Positions 25,782-35,043 of a stretch of DNA of 64,000 bases are shown here, in pieces. Source of the DNA: an uncultured Lactobacillaceae bacterium (GTDB lineage: Bacteria; Bacillota; Bacilli; Lactobacillales; Lactobacillaceae). The notes below the pieces were generated by a model. The model ran no database searches. It had not been told where the DNA came from and worked only from the letters and a program-made list of their open reading frames with translations. The stretch covers positions 1-64,000 of the forward strand of contig CALYPJ010000003.1 of NCBI GenBank assembly GCA_945273735.1. Reading direction: 5' to 3'. Position 1 is the stretch's first letter. Every line of letters starts with the position of its first letter. Position numbers and translations under genes: made by a program.

Positions 25782-27727
25782 TGACGATCACACAACGCTT
25801 CTTTTTTTCTTTGATTGCAGTAATACCTCTTTTAATTAATATGATTGGTATGCCCTTTGGTTGGATGTTACCTGGTGGCAATTGGACGGCATTAGTTTTG
25901 ACTACAGCAATTATGTTAGTATCAGCTCGCCCTTTTTTGCACAGTGCCTGGGCTGCATTTAAGAATCATCAGGCTAATATGGATACTTTGGTGGCAATTG
26001 GGACTACTACGGCTTATCTTTATAGTCTCTATGCCATGTATCGTCATCAACCAGTATTTTTTGAAAGCGCTGCTTTTATTATAACTTTTATTCTTTTGGG
26101 TCAAGTTTTGGAAGCAAAGATGCGTAAAAGTGCTTCTAGTGCAGTAGAAAAATTATTAGATTTACAAGCTAAAGATGCAAATGTTTGGCGGAATGGTAAG
26201 TGGCAACAAATCCCCTTGGAACAAGTACAAATCGGTGATTTGATTAGAGTAAAACCTGGTGAAAAGGTACCAGTTGATGGTGTAATTACTGAAGGAAGTT
26301 CTAATCTTGATGAATCAATGGTGACTGGTGAGAGTATGCCAGTAACTAAAAATAAAGGTGAAAAAGTAATCGGGGCAACTATTAATCAAAGTGGTACTTT
26401 TACAATGCAGGTCCAAAAAATAGGAAATCAAACCTTGCTTTCTCAAATTGTACAGATGGTTAAAAAAGCGCAAACGAGCCGAGCACCAATTCAACGAACA
26501 ACTGATCAAGTTTCACATATTTTTGTTCCAGTAGTTTTAATTTTAGCTATTTTGACTTTTGTAATATGGGTAGTAATTATCGGTGAAACTCCTGAAAAGG
26601 CAATGATGTTTGCGGTTTCAGTAGTTATTATTGCTTGTCCTTGTGCTCTAGGTTTAGCAACTCCAACTGCTTTAATGGTAGGAACCGGACGTAGTGCAAA
26701 ATTGGGAGTTTTAATAAAGAATGGTGAAGTTTTAGAGGCGGCAAATAATATTAAAACTGTTATTTTTGATAAGACAGGGACAATTACTCAGGGGAAACCC
26801 GTAGTAACTGATGTTGTGGGTTCTAAACAACAAGTGTTAGAAATTGCTGGTGCTTTAGAAAGTGATTCCGAACACCCTTTAGCAAGTGCTATTTTAGCTA
26901 AGGTTAAGACAGAAGGAATTAAAATATCAAAAGTTAATAATTTTACTGCTATAGCAGGTAAAGGTATAAAAGCTAGTTTTAAGGGACAAGAAGCTTTAAT
27001 AGGTAATGAATCTTTATTTACAAATAAAATTTTAAGTTCCAGTTTGAAAATTCAATTGACAAGACTTCAAGATGAAGCTAAAACAGTTGTTTTAGTTGGA
27101 TATGGTCAACAAATTATAGGATTAATTGCAATTCAAGATACTCCTAAAATTTCAGCTGTTCCTACAATTTCAACACTAAAGCATCAAGGCCTACAAACAG
27201 TTATGTTGACCGGTGATAATGAAAGAGTTGCTAAAGCCATTGCTCAACAAGTAGGAATTGATTGGATTGTTGCAAATGTTTTACCACAAGATAAAGCAAA
27301 AGTTGTAGAAGAGCAACAAAAAAAGGGACCAGTTGCCTTTGTCGGGGATGGAATTAATGATGCTCCAGCTCTAACTTTGGCTAACGTTGGAATTGCAATG
27401 GGATCAGGTACTGATATTGCTATTGAATCAGGAGGAATTGTTTTAGTTAAGAATAATTTATGGGGCGTTGTTGAAGCAATAGAGTTGAGTAAAAAAACTT
27501 TTCAACGAATAAAGCTTAATTTATTTTGGGCATTTATTTATAATACAATTGGAATTCCTATTGCGGCAGGAATTTTTGCAAAATGGGGATTGATTTTAAG
27601 TCCTGAATTAGCAGGTTTAGCAATGGCTTTGAGTTCAATTTCGGTCGTTTCAAGCTCCCTTTTGTTAAATCGGACTAAGTTGTCAGAAGAACCTGATTTT
27701 GCCGATAGCTCAAATCATAAACTCTAA
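25781..27727 (+). CDS. copA: Copper-transporting P1B-type ATPase
   Basis: A 648-residue heavy-metal ATPase. Seen: the intramembrane CPC motif in IIACPCALGLATPTALM near residues 284-300, the phosphorylation site DKTGT near 330, SEHPLAS, GDGINDAPAL, and the C-terminal MALSSISVVSSSLLL that matches the copper-class MxxSS helix. It begins directly at the first membrane segment and has no N-terminal heavy-metal domain. ATG 25781 overlaps the previous stop. With two cop boxes upstream and two cupredoxin-like partners, copper export is the likely role. Confidence 0.92.
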   Translation: MTITQRFFFSLIAVIPLLINMIGMPFGWMLPGGNWTALVLTTAIMLVSARPFLHSAWAAFKNHQANMDTLVAIGTTTAYLYSLYAMYRHQPVFFESAAFIITFILLGQVLEAKMRKSASSAVEKLLDLQAKDANVWRNGKWQQIPLEQVQIGDLIRVKPGEKVPVDGVITEGSSNLDESMVTGESMPVTKNKGEKVIGATINQSGTFTMQVQKIGNQTLLSQIVQMVKKAQTSRAPIQRTTDQVSHIFVPVVLILAILTFVIWVVIIGETPEKAMMFAVSVVIIACPCALGLATPTALMVGTGRSAKLGVLIKNGEVLEAANNIKTVIFDKTGTITQGKPVVTDVVGSKQQVLEIAGALESDSEHPLASAILAKVKTEGIKISKVNNFTAIAGKGIKASFKGQEALIGNESLFTNKILSSSLKIQLTRLQDEAKTVVLVGYGQQIIGLIAIQDTPKISAVPTISTLKHQGLQTVMLTGDNERVAKAIAQQVGIDWIVANVLPQDKAKVVEEQQKKGPVAFVGDGINDAPALTLANVGIAMGSGTDIAIESGGIVLVKNNLWGVVEAIELSKKTFQRIKLNLFWAFIYNTIGIPIAAGIFAKWGLILSPELAGLAMALSSISVVSSSLLLNRTKLSEEPDFADSSNHKL

Positions 27728-27792
27728 TAAATAGTAATTAAAAAAGCCTAATATTTTCTATTTTTTAAAAAAAGTATAAAGTAAAAAAGTTG

Positions 27793-27822
27793 TTGACTTT
27801 TAACTTGTATATAGATTACATT
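27793..27822 (+). promoter_or_regulatory. Promoter of the aromatic leader and dehydrogenase
   Basis: TTGACT (27793-27798) is followed after 18 bp by TACATT (27817-27822). The -35 with its TT extension (TTGACTTT) is the same as in the two transporter leaders at 61013 and 62435. Confidence 0.55.
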
Positions 27823-27855
27823 ATATACATTCAGTCAGTCAGGAGCGTTTGAAAA

Positions 27856-27933
27856 ATGAGCAATATGCAACTTAGACAATTGAATAATTATTTGTACTTT
27901 CGTTTATACTTTTTGAAAAAGTTCAACCGGTAG
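27856..27933 (+). CDS. Tyr/Phe-rich leader peptide
   Basis: A 25-codon reading frame with AGGAG ten bases upstream. It includes QLNNYLYFRLYFLKKFNR, so 3 Tyr, 4 Phe and 5 Leu codons lie in the second half. The stop codon is inside the first arm of the RNA hairpin set that follows. It shares QLNN followed by aromatic residues with the leaders at 61072 and 62493. I infer a regulatory leader whose translation reports the charging of tRNA-Tyr or tRNA-Phe. Confidence 0.72.
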   Translation: MSNMQLRQLNNYLYFRLYFLKKFNR

Positions 27934-28042
27934 GAATGAAAGTTTATTTTGAACGATAAATCTAATCCTAACGGTTCAAAAGTCTGTTAGGAATAATACG
28001 ATTAAAAACCTAGCAGATTAAATTTTAACTGTTAGGTTTTTT
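27925..28042 (+). promoter_or_regulatory. Transcription attenuator upstream of the D-2-hydroxyacid dehydrogenase
   Basis: Five segments can pair in two exclusive ways. A (27925-27935) pairs with B (27966-27976), 10 of 11 bases, and C (27984-27991, CTGTTAGG) then pairs with D (28009-28016). Alternatively B (TCCTAAC, 27966-27972) pairs with C (GTTAGGA, 27986-27992), and D with E in a terminator stem (28004-28016 with 28029-28041) ending in T's. Segment A includes the leader stop codon, so a ribosome reaching the stop would favour termination. C and E are identical 8-mers. Confidence 0.72.
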
Positions 28043-28112
28043 GGTAATTTAATTAAGAAGTTATTATATAATCACTGAAATTAGCATTAATTTAAATAGG
28101 AGGAATAGATAA

Positions 28113-29102
28113 ATGAAATTTATTTTAACAAGTGTTCGAGATGATGAAATTCCGCCAATTAAAGAATGGGAAAAAAGGCATCAGGGAATGCAAATAGATT
28201 CAGTAAAATGGGAACTTAATATGGATACAATTAATCTGGTAAAAGATTATGATGGTATAGCTATTCAGCAACGAGGCCCAATCGATGATCGGGTTTACCC
28301 CAAATTGAAAGAATTTGGTTTTAAACAATTAACCACTAGAACTGCAGGTTTTGATAATTTTAATTTAGCCTTAGCTAAAGAAAATGGATTGAAAGTAACT
28401 AATGTTCCTGCTTATTCTCCCCGTTCGGTTGCTGAGTTAGCTTTGACACATACGATGCGTTTAATTCGGAAATTACCCCAGTTCGATGAACGAATGGCAC
28501 AACAGGATTTTCGATGGGAAGGTTTACAAGCTACTGAAATTCATTCCTTAACGGTTGGAATCATAGGTGCAGGCCGTATTGGCGGAACTAGCGCTCAACT
28601 TTTTCACGCTTTAGGAGCAAAAGTAATTGCTTATGATACTAAACCTAATCATGATTTAGATAATATTTTAACTTTTAAATCTAAATCTGAGGTATTAAGA
28701 GAGTCTGATGTAATTTGTTTGCATGTTGATTTGAACGAAACATCTAAAAATCTTATTGATGCTGCTGCTTTTAATCAGATGAAATCGACTGCCTACTTGA
28801 TTAATGAATGTCGTGGCCCAGTTGTTGATACAGATGCGTTAATTAATGCTTTGAATCAAAAACAAATTGCTGGAGCAGCTTTGGATACTTTAACTGGTGA
28901 AGAAAATTTTTTTAATGTCGACTTGCGTGGCAAAGAAATTCCAAGTGAGCAACTTAAGCAATTACGGGCAATGACTAATGTAATTTTGACTCCACATATT
29001 GGCTTTTATACTAATATTGCAGTTCAAAATATGGTGGATATTTCATTGGATGACGTTTTGAGTATCGTTGAAGGTAAAATTAGTGACCATATTGTTAACT
29101 AA
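28113..29102 (+). CDS. D-2-hydroxyacid dehydrogenase (D-lactate / D-2-hydroxyisocaproate type)
   Basis: A 329-residue NAD-dependent enzyme that interconverts 2-keto acids and D-2-hydroxy acids. Seen: TVGIIGAGRIGG at residues about 146-157 (NAD site), NECRGPVVDTDAL near 230 with the catalytic Arg region, the Glu in TGEENFF near 260, and the catalytic His in LTPHIGFYTN near 293. D-lactate dehydrogenase and phenyllactate/hydroxyisocaproate dehydrogenase belong to the same family. A Tyr/Phe-responsive leader upstream suggests that its real substrates are aromatic or branched keto acids. That point is inference. The start follows AGGAGG. Confidence 0.9.
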   Translation: MKFILTSVRDDEIPPIKEWEKRHQGMQIDSVKWELNMDTINLVKDYDGIAIQQRGPIDDRVYPKLKEFGFKQLTTRTAGFDNFNLALAKENGLKVTNVPAYSPRSVAELALTHTMRLIRKLPQFDERMAQQDFRWEGLQATEIHSLTVGIIGAGRIGGTSAQLFHALGAKVIAYDTKPNHDLDNILTFKSKSEVLRESDVICLHVDLNETSKNLIDAAAFNQMKSTAYLINECRGPVVDTDALINALNQKQIAGAALDTLTGEENFFNVDLRGKEIPSEQLKQLRAMTNVILTPHIGFYTNIAVQNMVDISLDDVLSIVEGKISDHIVN

Positions 29103-29136
29103 ATTTTGGGAGAGTCAAGTAGTAAAATCAAGAATT

Positions 29137-29167
29137 AACAGCTACTATTTAAGATAGTGGCTGTTTT
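29137..29167 (+). terminator. Terminator after the dehydrogenase
   Basis: A 12-bp stem (29137-29148 with 29154-29165, one G-U pair) is followed by a T run. Confidence 0.88.
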
Positions 29168-29342
29168 TTATGATTAAATTTATTTGTTAAAAGTTTTAGT
29201 TGATAAAAATTTCTTTACATTGAGCTTAAGTTATGATTATTTTAAAGTGGAAGAGATTTAGTAAAAGGTAAATTGCTTTTATGAGATTATTTTAGAATCT
29301 TTTTATTTATAAATATAATAAAGTTAACGAAAGGTTTTGATC

Positions 29343-30008
29343 ATGGAATTAACCAAAGAACAATTAGCTAAGTATTTAGATCATACTAATTTACAACCTA
29401 ATGCTACGGCTGCCCAAATTAAGCAAACTTGTGCCGAAGCTCTTAAATATCAAACTGCTTCAGTTTGTGTCAATGCACATTGGGTTGATTTAGTTACAAA
29501 AGAATTAACAGGTAGTGGCGTTAATCCGATTGCAGTTGTTGGATTTCCTTTGGGAGCAACAACTACGGAAATTAAAGTCGCTGAGGCCAAGCAAGCGATG
29601 ATAGATGGTGCAATGGAAATCGATATGGTAATTAATATAGGTGAGTTCTTGGGGGGTAATTTTGATTTTGTAAAATCAGATATTACAAAAGTTGCTGAAG
29701 TCGTTCACCAAGAATCAAAATTATTGAAAGTAATTATTGAAACATCTTATTTAAATAATGATCAAATTGTCAAAGCTTGTCAGATTTGTGAAGTTGCTCA
29801 TGCAGATTATGTAAAAACCTCTACTGGTTTTAGTGATTCTGGAGCTAAGGTAGAGGATGTAGTTTTAATGCGTAAAACTGTAGGTAATCGGTTAGGAGTT
29901 AAAGCCTCAGGTGGTATTCACACTCAAGAGGAGGCGATAGCGATGATTAAAGCGGGAGCAAGCAGATTAGGTGTTAGTGCGACTGTGAAAATTTTAGAAG
30001 GTAAGTAG
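29343..30008 (+). CDS. deoC: Deoxyribose-phosphate aldolase (nucleoside operon copy)
   Basis: DeoC (221 residues) cleaves deoxyribose 5-phosphate made from deoxynucleosides. Seen: LDHTNLQPNA near residue 12, the catalytic lysine in YVKTSTGFS near 152-160, and VKASGGIHT near 182. ATG 29343 is preceded by AAAGG; TTG 29337 is less likely. It heads a deoC-deoB-pdp operon. The usual bacterial length is about 220 residues, which it matches. Confidence 0.94.
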   Translation: MELTKEQLAKYLDHTNLQPNATAAQIKQTCAEALKYQTASVCVNAHWVDLVTKELTGSGVNPIAVVGFPLGATTTEIKVAEAKQAMIDGAMEIDMVINIGEFLGGNFDFVKSDITKVAEVVHQESKLLKVIIETSYLNNDQIVKACQICEVAHADYVKTSTGFSDSGAKVEDVVLMRKTVGNRLGVKASGGIHTQEEAIAMIKAGASRLGVSATVKILEGK

Positions 30009-30018
30009 GAGGTAGATT

Positions 30019-31209
30019 ATGACAAAATATCAACGTATTTTTTTAATTGTCATGGATTCTGTAGGTACTGGTGCAGCAGCAGATGCCGCTAAATTTAATG
30101 ACGTTGGAGCTGATACATTAGGACACATTGGTGATTATTTTAAAGGCGAATTGAATTTGCCGAATTTTCAAAAATTAGGAATTTCTAATTTACGAAATCA
30201 ACCAATTAAAGGAGTTCCTGCTAATGCTAATCCTTTGGGTTATTATGGTAAAATGCAAGAAATTTCGGCAGGTAAAGACAGTATGGATGGTCACTGGGAA
30301 ATGATGGAATTACCAGTCAAAAAACCTTTAAGTTATTTTCCTAAAGGTTTTCCCACTGAATTAATGGACAAAATTTCTAAATTTTCTGGTCGCAAGATTA
30401 TAGGGAATCGTCCTGCATCGGGAACTCAAATTATTGAAGAACTTGGTGAACAGCAATTGAAAACAGGGGATTTAATTATTTATACCTCTGGAGATTCTGT
30501 ATTACAGATTGCGGCGCATGAGGCTATTATTCCGGTTAAAGAATTATATCGAATCTGTGAATATGCTCGTAGTTTGGTTAATGGGCCTCAGTATACTGTT
30601 GGTAGGGTAATTGCACGTCCTTACGTTGGTTCAGATAGCCATCATTTTATTCGAACCGCTAATCGTCATGATTTTTCTTTAAAACCTTTTGGTAAAACGG
30701 TTCTTGATTATCTACAAGATAGTGGCATTCATACTGTTGGCGTTGGAAAAATTAATGATATTTTTTCCGGTCAAGGAATTGATGAAGGTTACCATAATGA
30801 AAGTAATATGGATGGTATGGATCATGTACAACATGTTATGGGTGAAAATTTTACTGGATTTTGTTTTGTAAATTTAGTTGATTTTGATTCAATGTATGGT
30901 CATCGTCGTAATCCTGAGGGATATGGTGAAGCTTTAATGGAATTAGATACTCGAATTGGGGAAGTTTTAGCAACTTTAAAAGATAATGATTTACTTATGA
31001 TTACTGCTGATCATGGTAATGATCCAACTTTTCGGGGAACTGATCATACTCGTGAATATATACCGTTATTGACTTATTCACCAAGTATGGAGACAAGTGG
31101 TTCTTTAGGTACTAGATCAACATTTGCTGATTTAGGAGCTACCATTTTGGATAATTTTAAAGTAAAAGGAAATGATGTCGGTACTAGTTTTTTGGCAGAT
31201 TTAAAATAG
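30019..31209 (+). CDS. deoB: Phosphopentomutase
   Basis: DeoB (396 residues) converts ribose or deoxyribose 1-phosphate to the 5-phosphate, linking the phosphorylase to the aldolase. Seen: the N-terminal metal motif [14 protein letters not shown] with the first catalytic Asp, [12 protein letters not shown] near 91, and [19 protein letters not shown] near 331-349, which holds the second metal site. It starts 10 bp after deoC, with AGGAGG overlapping the end of deoC. Confidence 0.95.
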   Translation: MTKYQRIFLIVMDSVGTGAAADAAKFNDVGADTLGHIGDYFKGELNLPNFQKLGISNLRNQPIKGVPANANPLGYYGKMQEISAGKDSMDGHWEMMELPVKKPLSYFPKGFPTELMDKISKFSGRKIIGNRPASGTQIIEELGEQQLKTGDLIIYTSGDSVLQIAAHEAIIPVKELYRICEYARSLVNGPQYTVGRVIARPYVGSDSHHFIRTANRHDFSLKPFGKTVLDYLQDSGIHTVGVGKINDIFSGQGIDEGYHNESNMDGMDHVQHVMGENFTGFCFVNLVDFDSMYGHRRNPEGYGEALMELDTRIGEVLATLKDNDLLMITADHGNDPTFRGTDHTREYIPLLTYSPSMETSGSLGTRSTFADLGATILDNFKVKGNDVGTSFLADLK

Positions 31210-31227
31210 ATAGGAGAAAAATTTAGC

Positions 31228-32526
31228 ATGAGAATGGTAGATATCATTCATCAAAAACGTAATGGTGGTGCTTTAAGTGAAGACCAAATTAATTTTTTTA
31301 TTAACGGTGTTGTAAGTGGAGATATTCCTGATTATCAAACTACTGCTTTATTGATGGCGATTTATTATCAAAATATGACTGTTGATGAACGAACTATATT
31401 AACTAAGGCAATGTTAAATTCCGGTGATCGTTTGGATCTACATAAAATACCTGGAATTAAAGTTGATAAACATTCTACTGGTGGTATCGGTGATAAAGTT
31501 AGCATTCCTTTGGCACCTATTGTGGCAGCGGCAGGAATTCCTGATCCGATGGTTTCCGGCCGTGGTCTTGGAAATACTGGTGGAACATTAGATAAATTGG
31601 AAGCAATACCAGGATATAAAGTAGAAGAAAGTGAAGCACAATTTATCAAACAAGTCTCAGATATTGGTTTGGCTATTATTGGAGCAACAGGAAATATAGC
31701 ACCTGCTGATAAGAAAATTTATGCTTTACGTGATGTTACTGACACAGTAGATTCCATACCTTTAATAGCAAGTTCAATTATGAGTAAAAAAATTGCTTCA
31801 GGGACAGACGCCTTAGTTTTTGATGTTAAAACAGGATCTGGTGCTTTTATGAAAACTTATGATAAAGCAAAGGAATTAGCTCAGGCTTTAGTCGACATCG
31901 GTAAAAATGCTGGAATTAAGTCCATTGCCGTAATTACTGATATGAGTCAACCTTTGGGTAATAAAATCGGTAATTCCTTGGAGATTGAAGAATCAATTGA
32001 TTTATTGAAAGGCAAAGGTCCTGATGATCTAAAAGAAGTCACTTTAACTTTAGGAAGTTATATGGCTATTTTAGGTCAAAAAGCTCAAAGTTTTAATGAA
32101 GCTTATCAAATGTTAGATAAAGTAATTAGTTCAGGTGCAGCATTGGATAAATTTCGCCAAATGCTGAAAGCGCAAGGTGCTGATGATCATGTAATCGATG
32201 ATTATTCAATAATGCCTCAAGCTAAGTATCATTTTGATTTACTTGCTGAACGCACCGGAACAATTGGGCAACTTTCAGCTAATGAAGTGGGTATTGCCAG
32301 TATGATGTTAGGCGGTGGTCGTCTTAAAATTGATGATCAACTTGATTATAGTGTCGGAGTTGTATTGCATAAAAAAGTCGGTGATTTAGTTAAAGAAGGG
32401 GAATCCATTTTAACTATTTACAGTAATCATCAAGATGTGGCAGAAGTGAAAGCTTTATTAAACAATCATATTAGCATTGTTGAAACTGCTGATAAACCGC
32501 GCTTAATTTATGAAACTATTTATTAA
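31228..32526 (+). CDS. pdp: Pyrimidine-nucleoside phosphorylase
   Basis: A 432-residue phosphorylase that releases the base from uridine, thymidine or deoxyuridine. Seen: the family signature around GRGLGNTGGTLDKLE near 110-125, KVDKHSTGGIGDKVS near 79-93, and DVKTGSGAFMK near 192. It is the last gene of deoC-deoB-pdp and is followed by a terminator. The DeoA-type thymidine phosphorylase is the alternative name; Gram-positive relatives are usually broad Pdp enzymes. Confidence 0.94.
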   Translation: MRMVDIIHQKRNGGALSEDQINFFINGVVSGDIPDYQTTALLMAIYYQNMTVDERTILTKAMLNSGDRLDLHKIPGIKVDKHSTGGIGDKVSIPLAPIVAAAGIPDPMVSGRGLGNTGGTLDKLEAIPGYKVEESEAQFIKQVSDIGLAIIGATGNIAPADKKIYALRDVTDTVDSIPLIASSIMSKKIASGTDALVFDVKTGSGAFMKTYDKAKELAQALVDIGKNAGIKSIAVITDMSQPLGNKIGNSLEIEESIDLLKGKGPDDLKEVTLTLGSYMAILGQKAQSFNEAYQMLDKVISSGAALDKFRQMLKAQGADDHVIDDYSIMPQAKYHFDLLAERTGTIGQLSANEVGIASMMLGGGRLKIDDQLDYSVGVVLHKKVGDLVKEGESILTIYSNHQDVAEVKALLNNHISIVETADKPRLIYETIY

Positions 32527-32542
32527 TTAAGATCGATAAAGT

Positions 32543-32568
32543 AAAAGGCTCATTTTTGAGCCTTTTTC
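32543..32568 (+). terminator. Terminator after pdp
   Basis: A perfect 10-bp stem, AAAAGGCTCA/TGAGCCTTTT, with loop TTTT and a trailing T run. Confidence 0.93.
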
Positions 32569-32801
32569 TATTTTAAAAATCAAAAAAATGAATTATTTTT
32601 CTTTGATCTGAACTCTATTTCAAAAAAATAAAGACTGATTTTTAAATGATGGAAGCGAAATCAGTAAAATTAATAGAATTTAATTTTTGAATTTTTTAAA
32701 AAAAATCTTGAATTTATAACAAAAGCATTTAAAATTGATTTTAGAAGATAATATGATGTTATATAATCTTATGCTTTAAATAATTTGAAAGGACAATTAA
32801 C

Positions 32802-33776
32802 ATGCGCGAAGAACATTTGCAAGAAATTAATCAAGCATTAACTGCTTTAAAGGATAGGAAAATAAATAGTATTTATTTTACTGCCTGCGGTGGTTCTCAG
32901 GCTGTTTTAATGCCAGGACAATATATTTTTGATCACGAAACTGAACTAGTTTCGCAAGTTTATAATGCGAATGAATTTGTTCATGATTTACCTAAGTCAG
33001 TTAATGAACATTCTATAGTAATTTCAATTTCACACTCGGGAACCACACCAGAAACGGTCAATGCAACAAAGAAAGCTCGTGAAGCTGGGGCAGTTACCAT
33101 TGCTTTTTCACATGAAAAAGAATCACCATTATGGCAAGCAGCAGAATTTCCAATTCATTACGATTGGGGTACAGATGCAGATGCTAGTGATTTAAATAAA
33201 CCAGTTTTTTATGGTTTAATTTTTAAACTTTTGAAATATTTCACTAATGATTCTAAATGGGATAAATGTTTTGAGGAACTGAATAAATTACAAGATTTAA
33301 CAATTATTACTAAAAATCAATATCAAGATTTAGCTACCCAATGGGCTAAGGATAATAAACGAGATCAAATTATTTATACAATTGGTAGTGGTATAAATTA
33401 TGGCGAAATGTACTCTACAGCTAACTGTTGGTTTATGGAAATGCAATGGATAAATTCAGCAGTAATTCATTCTGGTGAATATTTCCATGGTCCTTTTGAA
33501 ATTACTGACGATCAAGTACCTTTCATAATGATTAAAAGTATTGGAAATACTCGTGAATTAGATCAAAGAGTTGAGAATTTTGCCCCTAAATATACAGATA
33601 AGTTAACAGTTTTAGATCAAGCTGATTTTAAACTTGATAATGTTGTCGATGTTGCTAAACCTTATATTGCCGCTATTTTGTCAGGAGTTGTAATTAGACA
33701 AATGGTAGAAGCTATTGCTTATGAGAGAGGACATTCCTTAGAAGTCAGACGTTATATGTGGCATGAAGAGTATTAA
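32802..33776 (+). CDS. SIS-domain sugar-phosphate deglycase, FrlB-like
   Basis: A 324-residue protein with two SIS domains. Seen: IYFTACGGSQAVL near residue 24, ISISHSGTTPETVNA near 73, IHSGEYFHGPFEI near 224, and a C-terminal EVRRYMWHEEY. These recall FrlB and GfrF, which cleave fructoselysine or glucoselysine 6-phosphate, and more distantly the isomerase half of GlmS. It is first in an operon with a mannose-family PTS and a GntR regulator, the arrangement seen for Amadori-product uptake. The exact substrate is inferred. Confidence 0.78.
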   Translation: MREEHLQEINQALTALKDRKINSIYFTACGGSQAVLMPGQYIFDHETELVSQVYNANEFVHDLPKSVNEHSIVISISHSGTTPETVNATKKAREAGAVTIAFSHEKESPLWQAAEFPIHYDWGTDADASDLNKPVFYGLIFKLLKYFTNDSKWDKCFEELNKLQDLTIITKNQYQDLATQWAKDNKRDQIIYTIGSGINYGEMYSTANCWFMEMQWINSAVIHSGEYFHGPFEITDDQVPFIMIKSIGNTRELDQRVENFAPKYTDKLTVLDQADFKLDNVVDVAKPYIAAILSGVVIRQMVEAIAYERGHSLEVRRYMWHEEY

Positions 33777-33798
33777 TTTAAAAATTTGAGGAAAAATT

Positions 33799-34257
33799 AT
33801 GATTAAAATTGTTAGAGTCGATCATCGCTTAGTTCATGGTCAAGTAATTTTTTCATGGGTTAAACAATATAATATTGACCATATTGTTGTAGGTGATGAC
33901 CTTGTTCAGAGTAATCCAATTGCTTCTATGGCTTTAAAGATGGCAAAACCTGCTGATACCAAATTAGATATTGTTAAAGTAGCTAAAGTTAAAGAAATTG
34001 TTGAGACTAATCCTAAAGATAAAATTATGATTTTAGTTAAAGGCCCTCAACAGGCATTACAATTAGTTCAAGATATACCTGAAATCAAAGAAATAAATTA
34101 TGGCGGGATTGCAAAAAAAGAGGGCTCAAAGTCCTATGGACAAGCAATTTATTTAAATTCAGAAGAATTAAAAGCAACTAAAGATATTGTATCTAAGGGT
34201 GTGAAAATTTTTATTCAACAAGTACCTTCATCTCCAGTAGAAAAAGCAAACTTTTAG
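33799..34257 (+). CDS. PTS mannose-family EIIB (second system)
   Basis: A 152-residue EIIB with the active histidine in RVDHRLVHGQVIFSW (residue 15). It lies 22 bp after the FrlB-like gene and 33 bp before EIIC. The ribosome site is GAGG. No EIIA gene is in this operon, so phosphate must come from an EIIA made elsewhere, possibly the one at 17295. Confidence 0.92.
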   Translation: MIKIVRVDHRLVHGQVIFSWVKQYNIDHIVVGDDLVQSNPIASMALKMAKPADTKLDIVKVAKVKEIVETNPKDKIMILVKGPQQALQLVQDIPEIKEINYGGIAKKEGSKSYGQAIYLNSEELKATKDIVSKGVKIFIQQVPSSPVEKANF

Positions 34258-34290
34258 TTTTTATTAATTTAATGATTGTGAGGTGAGAAA

Positions 34291-35043
34291 ATGTTAATTA
34301 AGGCAATTTTGTTAGGACTCGTATCTGTTGTAGGAGTGATTGATTCCCGTTGGATTGGTCGTCAAAATATTGGTCGACCTCTTATATTAAGCTCCTTAGC
34401 AGGTTTAGTATTGGGGAATCTTTCTCAAGGAATAATTCTTGGGGCTTCGCTGGAATTAATTTCGATGGGATTTGTTGCAATTGGTGCAGCATCACCTCCC
34501 AATATGCAAATTGGAAGTGTTATTGCGACAGCTTTTGCAATTATTTCTCATGCAAGTACTCAAACTGCTTTGGCCATTGCACTACCAATTGCAGTAGCGG
34601 CAGAATTTTTGGATATTTTAATGCGAATGATAATGGCTCAATTTGGTCATTCAGCTGATAAAGCAATTAAACAAGGTAAATTTAAAAAAGCACAGCATAT
34701 TCATGTTTATTGGGCATTTGCTTTAAATGCAACTCTTTATTTTCTATTAATCTTTATAACTATCTATTTTGGAGCAAATTCAGTTAAAGATATTGTTGAC
34801 ATGATTCCAAAAGTGATTACCCATGGATTAACTGTTGCTGGAAATCTTTTATCAGCTCTGGGTTTTGCAATGTTGTTAAGTACGATGTTAAGTAAGAAAC
34901 TTTTCTTATATTTCTTGTTTGGGTTTTTAATTGTAGCTTACTCGAAGTTAGACTTAATTGGATTAACTTTGTTTGCGGTAATTTTAGCCTTCATTATGGA
35001 TAAAGTTGTTTATGGTCGTAAAGAAAAAGAAGAGGAGCAATAA
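34291..35043 (+). CDS. PTS mannose-family EIIC (second system)
   Basis: A 250-residue membrane component. Seen: WIGRQNIGRPLILSSLAGLVLGN near 24-46, GASLELISMGFVAIGAASPPNMQIGSVIA-type segments near 50-80, and later hydrophobic helices. The end overlaps the IID start by one base (TAATG). It forms the sugar channel with IID. It is shorter than the first system's IIC and lacks the acidic tail. Confidence 0.92.
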   Translation: MLIKAILLGLVSVVGVIDSRWIGRQNIGRPLILSSLAGLVLGNLSQGIILGASLELISMGFVAIGAASPPNMQIGSVIATAFAIISHASTQTALAIALPIAVAAEFLDILMRMIMAQFGHSADKAIKQGKFKKAQHIHVYWAFALNATLYFLLIFITIYFGANSVKDIVDMIPKVITHGLTVAGNLLSALGFAMLLSTMLSKKLFLYFLFGFLIVAYSKLDLIGLTLFAVILAFIMDKVVYGRKEKEEEQ

